This document shows positions 39,133 through 50,120 of a stretch of DNA of 64,000 nt, piece after piece. The stretch comes from Pseudomonas putida (GTDB taxonomy: Bacteria > Pseudomonadota > Gammaproteobacteria > Pseudomonadales > Pseudomonadaceae). Made by a program: the position numbers and the translations under genes. The DNA is taken from assembly GCF_009883635.2 (NCBI RefSeq), contig NZ_CP026115.2, forward strand, positions 930,001-994,000. Direction: 5' to 3'. Below the pieces are notes generated by a model. The model saw nothing but the letters and a program-made list of their open reading frames with translations, ran no database searches and was not told the DNA's origin. Each line of letters begins with the position of its first letter. Position 1 is the stretch's first letter.

Positions 39133-39401
39133 ACTACTTACAGAAGCGCTTGAAATCGCGGCGGGCGATGTTGACAGCTTTTGCAAATCATGCAAGAGCT
39201 CTAGAGAAATAACCTGTAAGCCAAGCAATTACCGGGCCTATTATTGGCAAACCCTTGCAATACGGCAAGTGCAGCGTTTCACCTTGCTGAAAATGCCCAC
39301 GCAAGCGCACCGAAACGGCTCAGATCTGTTTCCGAGTGCCCCGATCCTGTGCGAAAACGGTGACAGAAGAGTTACCGATGATTGTCGGGTAACAGTAAAG
39401 C

Positions 39402-39433
39402 AAAAACCCCGCCGATTGCCTTGGCGGGGTTTT
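39402..39433 (-). terminator. Rho-independent terminator of acs
   Basis: AAAACCCCGCC / GGCGGGGTTTT with a 9-nt loop, 24 bp after the acs stop, with a T run on the minus strand. Confidence 0.93.
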
Positions 39434-39456
39434 GCACACTCGTTAACCCGGGCTTA

Positions 39457-41418
<1,962 letters not shown>

Positions 41419-41832
41419 CTGTGTTACCTCGGTGTAATAGTTGTTTTTGTATGGAATCGTTTGTAACTGTACCAGAGCGGGAAAAACCATACGACGATGG
41501 TAGTAGCGCGACGTGAAAATCTTCATGTGAACAGCGAGGAAGGCTCTAGCCCGCAGCTGCCGGCCCGGCCAGGGGAAAAGGCGATAGCAGATACCGAGGG
41601 ATTGTTACAGATTCTGGAAAAAGGCAAAAAAACTTTATCAAAACGCCATCTGTTTCCCTTAGTTGCCCAGGCATAAGATTCACCTCGCCAGCAACGGCAA
41701 GGCGATTAACTACTGGAAACAGCCCCCACGAAGGCAATCGGTTAATCCCCCTCTCATTCTGATAGTTGAACTTTGGCAGTACTCGCGGCGCCACAAGCGC
41801 GGCGTGCCCCCTCACGACCTTAGACAGGTAAA
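41419..41832. other. Divergent intergenic region acs / DUF2790 gene
   Basis: 414 bp with A-rich stretches and no credible gene. It should hold both promoters; the acs leader contains the CA motif at 41441-41448. Confidence 0.5.
41441..41448 (-). promoter_or_regulatory. Candidate Crc/Hfq CA motif in the acs leader
   Basis: The minus strand reads AAAAACAA, which fits AANAANAA, 23 nt before the acs ATG and just upstream of the ribosome site. Catabolite control of acs by Crc is plausible. Confidence 0.45.
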
Positions 41833-42093
41833 ATGAAAATGAAAGCTTTACTGGTATTGGTACTTGGCGGTCTTTGCGGCGCGGCGATGGCCGGCGAAGC
41901 AAACAATGTCGAGCAGATCCCGGTTGAACAGTACAGTTACTCGCAGCACCTGGACATTGCCCGCGTCATCTCCATGAGCGAAGTGCCCAACGTGTGTGAA
42001 GTCGTGCCGGCCCGCATGACCTACGAGGACTCCAAGGGCCAGAAGCACATTCTCGAATACCGCGTGATGGGGAACGGCTGCTCCAACGGCTGA
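41833..42093 (+). CDS. DUF2790 family small exported protein
   Basis: 86 residues. The N-terminal signal peptide (MKMKALLVLVLGGLCGAAMAG) should be cleaved after AMA, leaving about 66 residues. Family marks are the block LDIARVISMSEVPNVCEVVPARMTYEDS and a second Cys near the end (MGNGCSNG), so one disulfide is likely in the periplasm. Function unknown; Pseudomonas genomes encode several paralogues. AGACAGGTAAA precedes the ATG. Divergent from acs and followed by a terminator. Confidence 0.85.
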   Translation: MKMKALLVLVLGGLCGAAMAGEANNVEQIPVEQYSYSQHLDIARVISMSEVPNVCEVVPARMTYEDSKGQKHILEYRVMGNGCSNG

Positions 42094-42103
42094 AACCTTG
42101 AAT

Positions 42104-42123
42104 CGGGGCCCTTGTGGGCCCCG
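42104..42123 (+). terminator. Hairpin after the DUF2790 gene
   Basis: CGGGGCCC-TTGT-GGGCCCCG followed by TTCGCGTTTT. Strong stem with a broken T run. Confidence 0.65.
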
Positions 42124-42191
42124 TTCGCGTTTTGCCCGCACGCAACTTCCACGCCGCTGTAAAAGTTAACGGGCCATTAAATAACCGCTAT

Positions 42192-43751
42192 TTAATCTGC
42201 CGACTTGCCCAGGGAATAATCCCGCAACTTGTTGGCAATCGTCGTATGGGAAACCCCCAGGCGTTTACCCAATGCCCGGCTACTTGGAAACTCGCCCATC
42301 AGACTTTCCAGAACGGCCTTTTCAAATCGTCCGACAATCTGTGCCAGATCCCCGTCCAGCGAAAACTCGCCCAACGGTTGCCGCACGCCATAATCCGGCA
42401 AACGAATATGCTCCCCTTTCACCACCCCGCCCTCGCATAACGAAACCGCCTGGAACAACACGTTCTCCAGCTGCCGCACGTTACCCGGCCAGTGATACTG
42501 GCTGAGTTTGTCCATGGCCGCCGGCGCCAGGCGCGGCATGGCACAGCCGATCTGCCGGCTGGCCTGGTCGAGAAAGTGCTGTACCAGGCCTTCCAGTCCA
42601 TCCATGCACTCGCGCAGCGGCGGAATGTGCAGCGACAGCACGTTGAGCCGGTGATACAGGTCCTGGCGGAACTCGCCACGGGCGCACAGCTCGGAAAGGT
42701 CAACCTGAGTGGCACAGATCACCCGCACATCCAGGTACACCTCTTCGTCGCTGCCGACACGGCGGAAGCAACCATCCTGCAGGAAGCGCAGCAGCTTGAC
42801 CTGCAAGCGCGGGCTCATTTCCCCCACGCCATCGAGGAACAAGGTACCGCCGGCGGTCAACTCCAGCAGCCCCAGCTTGCCCTCGGCACGTGCTCCCTCG
42901 AATGCCCCGGGGCCATAACCGAACAACTCGGTTTCGGCCATCGACTCCGGCAGGCCGGCACAGTTGAGCGCCATCAACGGCGCCTGGCCACGCGGGCTGG
43001 CCAGGTGGCAAGCACGGGCCAGCAATTCCTTGCCGGTGCCGGTCTCGCCTTCGATCAGCAACGGCGCATCCAGCGGCGCCATACGCCGCGCCTCACGAAC
43101 CACCGCCGCCATCACCCGCGAACTCTGGAAGATGCTGTCGAAACCGCGCAGCTCCTGCTTGCGCACGTTATAGATGCGCTCACCGATGCGGTCGGCGCGA
43201 TGCAGGGTCAACACGGCACCGGCCAGGGCTTCGCTGTCATCGTGCTCGGACTGCAACGGCGCGATATCGGCCAGGAACACATCGCCCTTGACCTTGATGC
43301 GCAGCCCATTGATGCGCGACTTGTTGGCACGTACCAGCTCAGGCAAGTCGAAATCCTCGACATAGCGCGCCAGCGGCATGCCCGGCACTTCGTCGACGCG
43401 CACCCCGAGCAGCTGAGCCGCCGTGCGGTTGGCGGCGACGATACTGCCACCCATGTCGATCGACAGCACCGGGAAGTCCAGCGCACCGAGCAACGCATTG
43501 AGTTCCATGTGCCGGCGCTCGCTGGGCATCAGTCCGACGCGCTTGACCCCGAATACGCCAGCAATCGACTCGAACTTGGGCCGCAATGCCTGGAACTGCA
43601 GATTGATCAGGTTCGGGCAGTGCAGGTAGATGGCGTTGCCATGGTCTCCACCCACCTCGCCGCGCAGCACGTTGATGCCGTATTCCACCAGCAGGTTGAG
43701 GATGTCGCGAAGGATTCCGATGCGGTTCTGGCAGTGCACTTTGATACGCAT
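42192..43751 (-). CDS. phhR: Aromatic amino-acid regulator PhhR (TyrR-like)
   Basis: 519 residues from MRIKVHCQNRIGI. N-terminal ACT domain (1-75), PAS domain (about 80-190), AAA+ central domain (Walker A GETGTGKE) and a C-terminal helix-turn-helix (RALGKRLGVSHTTIANKLRDY). Two sigma54-activator motifs are altered: GAFTGA reads GAFEGA and the Walker B DE reads DG (LFLDGVGEM). This fits PhhR/TyrR proteins that work with sigma70. It controls phhAB and aromatic-acid catabolic genes with Phe or Tyr as ligand. Divergent from phhA. Confidence 0.95.
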   Translation of the reverse strand: MRIKVHCQNRIGILRDILNLLVEYGINVLRGEVGGDHGNAIYLHCPNLINLQFQALRPKFESIAGVFGVKRVGLMPSERRHMELNALLGALDFPVLSIDMGGSIVAANRTAAQLLGVRVDEVPGMPLARYVEDFDLPELVRANKSRINGLRIKVKGDVFLADIAPLQSEHDDSEALAGAVLTLHRADRIGERIYNVRKQELRGFDSIFQSSRVMAAVVREARRMAPLDAPLLIEGETGTGKELLARACHLASPRGQAPLMALNCAGLPESMAETELFGYGPGAFEGARAEGKLGLLELTAGGTLFLDGVGEMSPRLQVKLLRFLQDGCFRRVGSDEEVYLDVRVICATQVDLSELCARGEFRQDLYHRLNVLSLHIPPLRECMDGLEGLVQHFLDQASRQIGCAMPRLAPAAMDKLSQYHWPGNVRQLENVLFQAVSLCEGGVVKGEHIRLPDYGVRQPLGEFSLDGDLAQIVGRFEKAVLESLMGEFPSSRALGKRLGVSHTTIANKLRDYSLGKSAD

Positions 43752-43870
43752 GAATGCTCTCGAAGTGGCGAAGTTTTTCAACCTCGCACGGAAAAGTCGT
43801 AAAGATAAGCTGACAAAAACCCAATAAAACGCAGCTTGATGACGCGGATTTTCCGGCATACTTGGCATTT

Positions 43871-43888
43871 TGTAAAATTATCGTTACG
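43871..43888 (+). promoter_or_regulatory. PhhR/TyrR-box-like site upstream of phhA
   Basis: TGTAAA, 6 nt, GTTACG; the second half differs from TTTACA at two positions. It lies 118 nt before the phhA start in the divergent region. Confidence 0.6.
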
Positions 43889-43977
43889 CAAGGCAGCTCA
43901 ATGGGCACCCGCCAGCAGGGCCTGCCCCCGTGCAAATCGTCTGGTGAAGGGATATTCCTAAGTCATGTCGTGGACAT

Positions 43978-43985
43978 AACAAGAA
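43978..43985 (+). promoter_or_regulatory. Candidate Crc/Hfq CA motif in the phhA leader
   Basis: AACAAGAA fits AANAANAA exactly, 22 nt before the phhA ATG and upstream of the ribosome site AGGAG. Confidence 0.5.
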
Positions 43986-44006
43986 AGCCCTCACCAGGAG
44001 AGCCAC

Positions 44007-44795
44007 ATGAAACAGACGCAATACGTGGCACGCGAGCCCGATGCGCACGGTTTTATCGATTATCCGCAGCAAGAGCATGCGGTATGGAACACCCTGATCA
44101 CCCGCCAGCTGAAAGTCATCGAAGGCCGCGCGTGCCAGGAATACCTGGACGGCATCGACCAGCTCAAGCTGCCCCATGACCGCATCCCGCAGCTCGGTGA
44201 AGTCAACAAGGTGCTGGGCGCCACCACCGGCTGGCAGGTTGCCCGCGTCCCGGCGCTGATCCCCTTCCAGACCTTCTTCGAGCTGCTGGCCAGCAAGCGC
44301 TTCCCGGTCGCCACCTTCATCCGCACCCCGGAAGAGCTGGACTACCTGCAGGAACCGGACATCTTCCACGAGATCTTCGGCCACTGCCCGCTGCTGACCA
44401 ACCCGTTCTTCGCTGAATTCACCCACACGTACGGCAAGCTCGGCCTGGCCGCGACCAAGGAACAACGCGTGTACCTGGCGCGCCTGTACTGGATGACCAT
44501 CGAGTTCGGCCTGATGGAAACCGCGCAGGGTCGCAAGATCTATGGTGGCGGCATCCTCTCCTCGCCAAAAGAGACCGTCTACAGTCTTTCTGGCGAACCT
44601 GAACACCAGGCCTTCGACCCGATCGAGTGCATGCGCACGCCGTACCGTATCGACATCCTGCAGCCGCTGTACTTCGTGCTGCCGAACATGAAGCGTCTGT
44701 TCGACCTGGCCCATGAAGACATCATGGCCATGGTCCAGCAAGCCATGCAGCTGGGGCTGCACGCACCGAAATTTCCACCCAAGGTCGCTGCCTGA
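44007..44795 (+). CDS. phhA: Phenylalanine-4-hydroxylase
   Basis: 262 residues, the bacterial catalytic-domain form without the eukaryotic regulatory domain. Iron ligands His121 and His126 (DIFHEIFGHCP) and Glu166 (MTIEFGLM) are in place. It hydroxylates phenylalanine to tyrosine with tetrahydrobiopterin-type cofactor and O2. Good ribosome site CAGGAG. phhB follows 39 bp downstream and regenerates the cofactor. Confidence 0.97.
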   Translation: MKQTQYVAREPDAHGFIDYPQQEHAVWNTLITRQLKVIEGRACQEYLDGIDQLKLPHDRIPQLGEVNKVLGATTGWQVARVPALIPFQTFFELLASKRFPVATFIRTPEELDYLQEPDIFHEIFGHCPLLTNPFFAEFTHTYGKLGLAATKEQRVYLARLYWMTIEFGLMETAQGRKIYGGGILSSPKETVYSLSGEPEHQAFDPIECMRTPYRIDILQPLYFVLPNMKRLFDLAHEDIMAMVQQAMQLGLHAPKFPPKVAA

Positions 44796-44834
44796 GCGCC
44801 TTGCCGATAACAACTCGAAGCGGAAAACACACCC

Positions 44835-45191
44835 ATGAATGCCTTGAACCAAGCCCACTGCGAAGCCTGCCGCGCTGACGCACCCAAGGTCACCGACGAG
44901 GAACTGGCGGTACTGATCCGCGAGATCCCTGACTGGAACATCGAAGTCCGCGACGGCCACATGGAACTGGAGCGCGTGTTCCTGTTCAAGAACTTCAAGC
45001 AGGCCCTGGCATTCACCAATGCTGTGGGCGAAATCGCTGAAGCCGAAGGCCACCACCCTGGCCTGATGACCGAATGGGGCAAGGTCACCGTGACCTGGTG
45101 GAGCCACTCGATCAAAGGGCTGCATCGCAATGACTTCATCATGTGCGCACGCACCGACAAGGTCGCCGAGACGGCTGAAGGCCGTAAGTAA
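44835..45191 (+). CDS. phhB: Pterin-4a-carbinolamine dehydratase
   Basis: 118 residues, DCoH/PCD family. The active-site block EAEGHHPGL and the later His in [12 protein letters not shown] are present. It dehydrates the 4a-carbinolamine formed by PhhA so that the pterin can be reduced again. Operon partner of phhA, ended by a strong terminator. Confidence 0.96.
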   Translation: MNALNQAHCEACRADAPKVTDEELAVLIREIPDWNIEVRDGHMELERVFLFKNFKQALAFTNAVGEIAEAEGHHPGLMTEWGKVTVTWWSHSIKGLHRNDFIMCARTDKVAETAEGRK

Positions 45192-45201
45192 ACACCACGA
45201 A

Positions 45202-45226
45202 CAGGGCCTCAGGGCCCTGTTTTTTT
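45202..45226 (+). terminator. Rho-independent terminator of phhAB
   Basis: CAGGGCC-TCAG-GGCCCTG followed by seven T, 10 bp after the phhB stop. Confidence 0.95.
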
Positions 45227-45391
45227 GCCCGGCGCCTACCCGAAATCTGTCCGGTATCCGCCCGCAAAACCGACAAGCGACCGGGAAAATTTACAAACTG
45301 TCATCCAGACTTGTGTATCCTGCCCCAGCTTTACGAAGCTCCGAACGCGCCTGGCGCAGACTTTTCACTCACACTTGCGAGGAACGACGAG

Positions 45392-45520
45392 ATGCATGAA
45401 ATCCCGAATCTTCCCTTCCCAAGCCTGAACCCCGAAGAGCCATCCGTTACCGTCCACGCCGAACCGACGCCTGCCGTCGATCAGGATGGTGACGATCAAT
45501 CCAGCGCTGACCAGGAATAA
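45392..45520 (+). CDS. Small acidic protein, 42 residues, unknown function
   Basis: MHEIPNLPFPSLNPEEPSV then a very acidic C-terminus rich in Asp, Glu and Gln. A GAGGAA ribosome site lies 8 nt upstream of the ATG. The region upstream (45230-45390) looks like a promoter with an AT-rich stretch. No signal peptide, membrane segment or known motif. It is too short to assign; the good ribosome site and independent location make it more than a chance frame. It ends 20 bp before an 11-bp inverted repeat. Confidence 0.55.
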   Translation: MHEIPNLPFPSLNPEEPSVTVHAEPTPAVDQDGDDQSSADQE

Positions 45521-45539
45521 ACCGCGCAACCCTCCGACT

Positions 45540-45589
45540 GTGTGAAAACGGCTGACCTGCGGGCTACCCCCGTCATCACGTTTTCACAC
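45540..45589 (+). promoter_or_regulatory. 11-bp inverted repeat upstream of the MFS gene
   Basis: GTGTGAAAACG and CGTTTTCACAC, perfect arms with 28 nt between them, 30 nt before the MFS start. It could be an operator, or a hairpin ending the small gene. Confidence 0.55.
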
Positions 45590-45618
45590 CGTCACGAACC
45601 TCTGCCACGAAGACCCCC

Positions 45619-46812
45619 ATGCCTGACTCACCGCGCCCTCTTGCGGTCACCCTGCAAGTCGTTTCCATCGTCCTCTTCACCTTCATCGGCTACCTGAACA
45701 TCGGCATCCCCCTCGCCGTGTTGCCCGGCTACGTGCACAACGACCTCGGCTTCAGCGCCGTGATCGCCGGCCTGGTGATCAGCGTGCAGTACCTCGCCAC
45801 CTTGCTCAGCCGCCCTACTGCCAGCCGCATCATCGACAACCTCGGCAGCAAGAAGGCGGTCATGTATGGCCTCGCCGGCTGCGGCCTGAGCGGCGTGTTC
45901 ATGCTGGCCTGCGCCTTTCTCACCGACTTGCCGTGGGTCAGCCTGGGCTGCCTGCTGGTCGGCCGCCTGGTGCTGGGTAGTGCGGAAAGCCTGGTGGGTT
46001 CCGGCTCTATCGGCTGGGGTATCGGCCGGGTCGGTGCCGAACACACGGCCAAGGTCATTTCCTGGAACGGCATCGCCAGCTATGGCGCGCTGGCAATCGG
46101 CGCACCATTGGGCGTGTTGATGGTCAAGAGCCTGGGGCTGTGGAGCATGGGCGTGAGCATCATCCTGCTGTGCGCCCTGGGCCTGCTGCTGGCCTGGCCG
46201 AAACGTGCAGCGCCTGTGGTCAGCGGCAAGCGCCTGCCGTTCATGCAGGTGCTGGGCAAGGTGTTCCCGCATGGCTCCGGGCTGGCGCTGGGCTCGATAG
46301 GGTTCGGCACCATCGCCACCTTCATCACCCTGTATTACGCCAGCCGCGGCTGGGCCAATGCGGCACTGACCCTGAGCCTGTTCGGCGCCAGCTTCATCTG
46401 CGCGCGGTTGCTGTTCGGCAACCTGATCAACCGGCTTGGTGGGTTCAGGGTGGCAATCGTTTGCCTGACGGTGGAAACACTGGGGCTGCTGATGCTGTGG
46501 ATGGCGCCTAATGCCGAGATGGCATTGGCGGGGGCAGCGCTGAGCGGGTTCGGCTTCTCGCTGGTATTCCCGGCGCTGGGCGTGGAAGCGGTGAACCAGG
46601 TGTCGGCGGCCAACCGCGGGGCGGCGGTGGGGGCGTACTCGTTGTTCATCGATCTGTCGCTGGGGATTACCGGGCCGCTGGTGGGTGCGGTGGCATCGGG
46701 GTTCGGGTTTGCTTCGATGTTTCTGTTTGCGGCGGCGGCGGCTTGTTGTGGGCTGGTGTTGAGTCTTTATCTTTACAAGCAGGCTCGTAGCCGGCGCAAA
46801 GAATCCGAATAA
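45619..46812 (+). CDS. Major facilitator superfamily transporter (YhhS/YfcJ type)
   Basis: 397 residues with 12 predicted membrane helices. The A-motif-like loop after helix 2 reads [19 protein letters not shown], and a conserved [17 protein letters not shown] follows in helix 4. It resembles the UPF0226 subgroup of MFS exporters (YhhS). Substrate unknown. Located between phhAB and the YdiJ-like gene. Confidence 0.88.
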   Translation: MPDSPRPLAVTLQVVSIVLFTFIGYLNIGIPLAVLPGYVHNDLGFSAVIAGLVISVQYLATLLSRPTASRIIDNLGSKKAVMYGLAGCGLSGVFMLACAFLTDLPWVSLGCLLVGRLVLGSAESLVGSGSIGWGIGRVGAEHTAKVISWNGIASYGALAIGAPLGVLMVKSLGLWSMGVSIILLCALGLLLAWPKRAAPVVSGKRLPFMQVLGKVFPHGSGLALGSIGFGTIATFITLYYASRGWANAALTLSLFGASFICARLLFGNLINRLGGFRVAIVCLTVETLGLLMLWMAPNAEMALAGAALSGFGFSLVFPALGVEAVNQVSAANRGAAVGAYSLFIDLSLGITGPLVGAVASGFGFASMFLFAAAAACCGLVLSLYLYKQARSRRKESE

Positions 46813-46825
46813 ATGGGCGCCTGTA

Positions 46826-46860
46826 CCGGCCTCTTCGCGGGCAAGCCCGCTCCCACAGGG
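46826..46860 (+). repeat. P. putida-type REP element
   Basis: CCGGCCTCTTCGCGGGCAAG then CCCGCTCCCACAGGG, the 35-bp REP of the P. putida group, 14 bp after the MFS stop. Confidence 0.92.
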
Positions 46861-46889
46861 ATAGCACAGGGCCAGAGGGCAATGATATT

Positions 46890-46920
46890 CCTGTGGGAGC
46901 GGGCTTGCCCCGCGAATGGG
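46890..46920 (-). repeat. P. putida-type REP element, inverted partner
   Basis: CCTGTGGGAGCGGGCTTGCC then CCGCGAATGGG, inverted and slightly shortened relative to 46826-46860. The pair can act as a bidirectional end signal between the convergent MFS and ydiJ genes. Confidence 0.9.
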
Positions 46921-46948
46921 CTGCGGAGCAGCCCCGGGGCGCTGAAGG

Positions 46949-49900
46949 TCAGCGCTTGGCGTACTGCAACACCACTTCCAGCGGGTGGCGCATCTGCCGC
47001 TCGGTCATGCGCTTGACCTGACTGCGGCATGAGTAACCGGTCGCTAGCGCCTCGCCTTCCTTGTCCAGCTTGGTCGCCCACGACTGCTCGAAGATGGTCC
47101 GCGAAGTCTCCTGGTTGCGCGCCTCGTGTCCGTAGGTACCCGACATGCCACAGCAGCCCGTAGCCTCGGTCACCAGTTTCAGCCCCAGGCGAGCAAACAC
47201 CTGCTCCCACTGCTTGGTGCTGGCCGGCACGTTGGTCTTCTCGGTGCAGTGCGCCATCAGGCGGAAGTTGCCCGGCGCGGTCGACACCTGCTCCGGCAAC
47301 ACATCCATCAGCCACTCCTGCGGCAGCTGCACCTGCGGGCAGCCTTCGAGGCCCGGCACCTTCTGGTACTCCTGGCGGTAGACCAGGGTCATCGCCGGGT
47401 CCAGGCCCACCAGCGGCACGCCGCAGTCAGCCAGGGCCTTGAGCTGGGTCGCATTGCGGATCGCCGCCTTGGCGAAGGCACCAAGGAAGCCCTGCACGTG
47501 CAGCGGCTTGCCGTTGGCGCTGTAGGGCGCCAGGAACACCCGGTGGCCCAGGCGATGGGCCAACTCGATGAACGCGGCCAGCAGCGGCGTCTCGAAGTAG
47601 CGGGTGAAGGCATCCTGCACCAGCACGATGCTACGCTCGCGCTGGGCCGGGGTCAGCTCGCGCAGGGCTGGCACACTGGCCACGCCGACACGGCAGCGGG
47701 TCAGGGTCGACTGGAAGTTGAAGCGGCTGATCAACGGGCTGTCGACCATGCCGACCTTGTCCGCCAGCAGCTTGCTGACCCACTTCGAACCCATGACCGC
47801 GTTGTACAGGCCAGGTGCATGGGCCAGGTACGGGATGGTGAATTCCAGCGAGCCGATCAGGTAGTCACGCAGCGGGCGCTGGTAGCGGCCGTGATACAGC
47901 TCGAGGAAGCGCGAGCGGAAGTCCGGCACGTTGACCTTGATCGGGCACTGCCCGGCGCACGACTTGCACGCCAGGCAGCCGGCCATGGCGTCGTACACCT
48001 CATGGGAAAAGTCTTCCTGGCCCTGGTTGCGGGCGCGGTTGTTGCGCAGCCGCGCGGGCAGGCCCTTGAGCCACGAGACCTTGTTGCGCGCCGCCGCCAG
48101 CACGTCGATGTTGGCCTCGCCCTGCAGGCGCAGCCATTCGCGCATCAGCGAGGCACGGCCCTTGGGCGAGTGCTGGCGTTCGCGGGTGGCCTTCCACGAC
48201 GGGCACATGGCGTCGTTGGGGTCGTAGTTGTAGCAAGCGCCGTTGCCGTTGCAGTGCACGGCGCTGGGGAAGTCTTGCCACACGCGCTCGTCGATGGTGC
48301 GGTCGAGGTCGCCACGCAGGGTCACGCCGTCGACCTTGGTCAGGCCCTCGGCGCTGTCCGGCGGCGTGCAGATCTTGCCCGGATTGAGCTGGTTGTGCGG
48401 GTCGAAGGCGCCTTTCAGGCGCTGCAGCGCCGGGTACAGCTCACCGAAGTACTCCGGCACGTATTCCGAACGCAGGCCCTTGCCGTGCTCACCCCACAGC
48501 AGGCCGCCGTAGCTCTTGGTCAGCGCCGCCACGGCGTCGGAAATCGGCTTGACCAGCGCAGCCTGGGCCGGGTCTTTCATGTCCAGTGCCGGGCGCACGT
48601 GCAGCACGCCGGCATCGACGTGGCCGAACATGCCGTAGGCCAGGCCGTAGCCATCGAGCAGCGCACGGAAGTCAGCGATGTAGTCGGCCAGTTGCTCCGG
48701 CGGCACGGCCGTGTCTTCCACGAACGGCTGCGGGCGCACTTCGCCCTCTACGTTGCCGAGCAGGCCCACCGAACGCTTGCGCATGGTGTAGACGCGGGTC
48801 ACCGCCTCGGCGCCCTCGGCCAGGGTGTGGCCCAGGCGCTCGACACTGGTGTCGCTCTGCAGGTGGTCGATGAACGCCTGGACCCGGGCGTTGACCTCGG
48901 CCGGCTCGTCGCCGCAGAACTCCACCAGGTTGATGCCCAGGGTCGGGCGCTCGGGGTCGGCCGGGAAGTATTCGGCCACGCTGTGCCAGACAATGTCCTT
49001 CATCGCCAGCATGAGCACCTTGGAGTCGACCGTTTCGATCGACAGCGGCTTGAGCGCCATCAGTGCGTTGGCGTCACGCAGGGCGTCCATGAAGCTGGTG
49101 TAGCGCACGTTGACCAACACGGCGTATTTCGGGATCGGCAGCACATTGAGCTTGGCTTCGACCACATAGCCGAGCGAACCCTCGGCACCGCACAGTACGC
49201 TGTTCAGGTTGAAACGGCCTTGTTCGTCACGCAGGTGCGCGAGGTCATAGCCGGTCAGGCAGCGATTGAGCTTGGGGAACGTGCTTTCGATCAGATCGGC
49301 CTGGGCTTCCTGGATCTCCCGGGCCATGCGGTACACCTCGCCAACCCGGCCAGGCGCGGCGCAGGCCTGCTCCAGCGCGGCGTCGTCGATCGGCAGGCTG
49401 TGCAGGCGCTCGCCGCCGAGCAGCACGCTGTGCAATTCCAGTACATGGTCGCGGGTCTTGCCGTAGGTGCAGCTGCCCTGGCCGCTGGCGTCGGTATTGA
49501 TCATGCCGCCGACGGTGGCGCGGTTGGAGGTGGACAGCTCAGGGGCGAAGAACAGGCCGTGAGGCTTGAGCGCGGCGTTGAGCTGGTCCTTGACGGTACC
49601 GGCCTGGACCCGCACCCAGCGCTCCTCGACGTTGATTTCGAGGATCTGGTTCATGTGCCGCGACAGGTCGACCACGATACCGTCAGTCAGCGACTGGCCG
49701 TTGGTACCGGTGCCGCCACCACGCGGGGTCAGCTTGACCTGCTGGAAACGCGGCTCGCCCATCAGCGTGGCAACGCGCGCCACGTCATCGGCGTCCAGCG
49801 GGAACACCGCCGCCTGGGGCAAGCGCTGGTAGATCGAGTTGTCGGTGGCCAGCACCGTACGGGTGCCGTAGTCGGCGCTGATCTGGCCACGGAAACCACT

Positions 49901-49969
49901 GTTGCGCAGGGCTTCGAGGAATTCGGGGTAGTTGGCGCTCGGCGCAAGGGTCGACAGCTGGGCGATCAT
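46949..49969 (-). CDS. ydiJ: YdiJ-like FAD-linked/Fe-S dehydrogenase (probable D-2-hydroxyglutarate dehydrogenase)
   Basis: 1006 residues from MIAQLSTLAPSANYPEF (GAGG 8 nt upstream). Order: FAD-binding PCMH domain (TPRGGGTGTNGQ, TDASGQGSCTYGKT), FAD-oxidase C-terminal domain, a CHCNGNGACYNYDPNDAMCPSW cluster region, a 4Fe-4S motif CLACKSCAGQCP, and C-terminal Cys-rich domain (ATGCCGMSGTYGHE). E. coli YdiJ has the same build and oxidises D-2-hydroxyglutarate; this substrate is taken from the family. Membrane-peripheral, electrons to the quinone pool are likely. Divergent from a LysR gene that may regulate it. Confidence 0.92.
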   Translation of the reverse strand: MIAQLSTLAPSANYPEFLEALRNSGFRGQISADYGTRTVLATDNSIYQRLPQAAVFPLDADDVARVATLMGEPRFQQVKLTPRGGGTGTNGQSLTDGIVVDLSRHMNQILEINVEERWVRVQAGTVKDQLNAALKPHGLFFAPELSTSNRATVGGMINTDASGQGSCTYGKTRDHVLELHSVLLGGERLHSLPIDDAALEQACAAPGRVGEVYRMAREIQEAQADLIESTFPKLNRCLTGYDLAHLRDEQGRFNLNSVLCGAEGSLGYVVEAKLNVLPIPKYAVLVNVRYTSFMDALRDANALMALKPLSIETVDSKVLMLAMKDIVWHSVAEYFPADPERPTLGINLVEFCGDEPAEVNARVQAFIDHLQSDTSVERLGHTLAEGAEAVTRVYTMRKRSVGLLGNVEGEVRPQPFVEDTAVPPEQLADYIADFRALLDGYGLAYGMFGHVDAGVLHVRPALDMKDPAQAALVKPISDAVAALTKSYGGLLWGEHGKGLRSEYVPEYFGELYPALQRLKGAFDPHNQLNPGKICTPPDSAEGLTKVDGVTLRGDLDRTIDERVWQDFPSAVHCNGNGACYNYDPNDAMCPSWKATRERQHSPKGRASLMREWLRLQGEANIDVLAAARNKVSWLKGLPARLRNNRARNQGQEDFSHEVYDAMAGCLACKSCAGQCPIKVNVPDFRSRFLELYHGRYQRPLRDYLIGSLEFTIPYLAHAPGLYNAVMGSKWVSKLLADKVGMVDSPLISRFNFQSTLTRCRVGVASVPALRELTPAQRERSIVLVQDAFTRYFETPLLAAFIELAHRLGHRVFLAPYSANGKPLHVQGFLGAFAKAAIRNATQLKALADCGVPLVGLDPAMTLVYRQEYQKVPGLEGCPQVQLPQEWLMDVLPEQVSTAPGNFRLMAHCTEKTNVPASTKQWEQVFARLGLKLVTEATGCCGMSGTYGHEARNQETSRTIFEQSWATKLDKEGEALATGYSCRSQVKRMTERQMRHPLEVVLQYAKR

Positions 49970-50120
49970 CGGGGATGGCCTCTTGATATGGGCTAATTCA
50001 CGGGAATCCTGTCGTTCCGGCATGCATCGCTTCATGCAGGGATGACGTATAGGCCAATGTTCCTGTAGTTTCGCTTCAGGGGCAAACGGATAATCCTGCC
50101 GCTATCAATGACTTTTATGA

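Larger units (their letters stand above)
38967..39456. other. Intergenic region aotJ / acs
   Basis: 490 bp, AT-richer in its middle (about 39100-39400), without a credible gene. It contains the aotJ promoter region with an ArgR half-site and, at the right end, the acs terminator. Confidence 0.6.

Noticed and set aside
43884..45125. 413-residue minus-strand frame opposite phhA and phhB
   Set aside because: Antisense shadow; PhhA iron ligands and PhhB active-site block are on the plus strand.
47126..49996. 956-residue plus-strand frame opposite the YdiJ-like gene
   Set aside because: Antisense shadow of a gene with clear FAD and Fe-S motifs.
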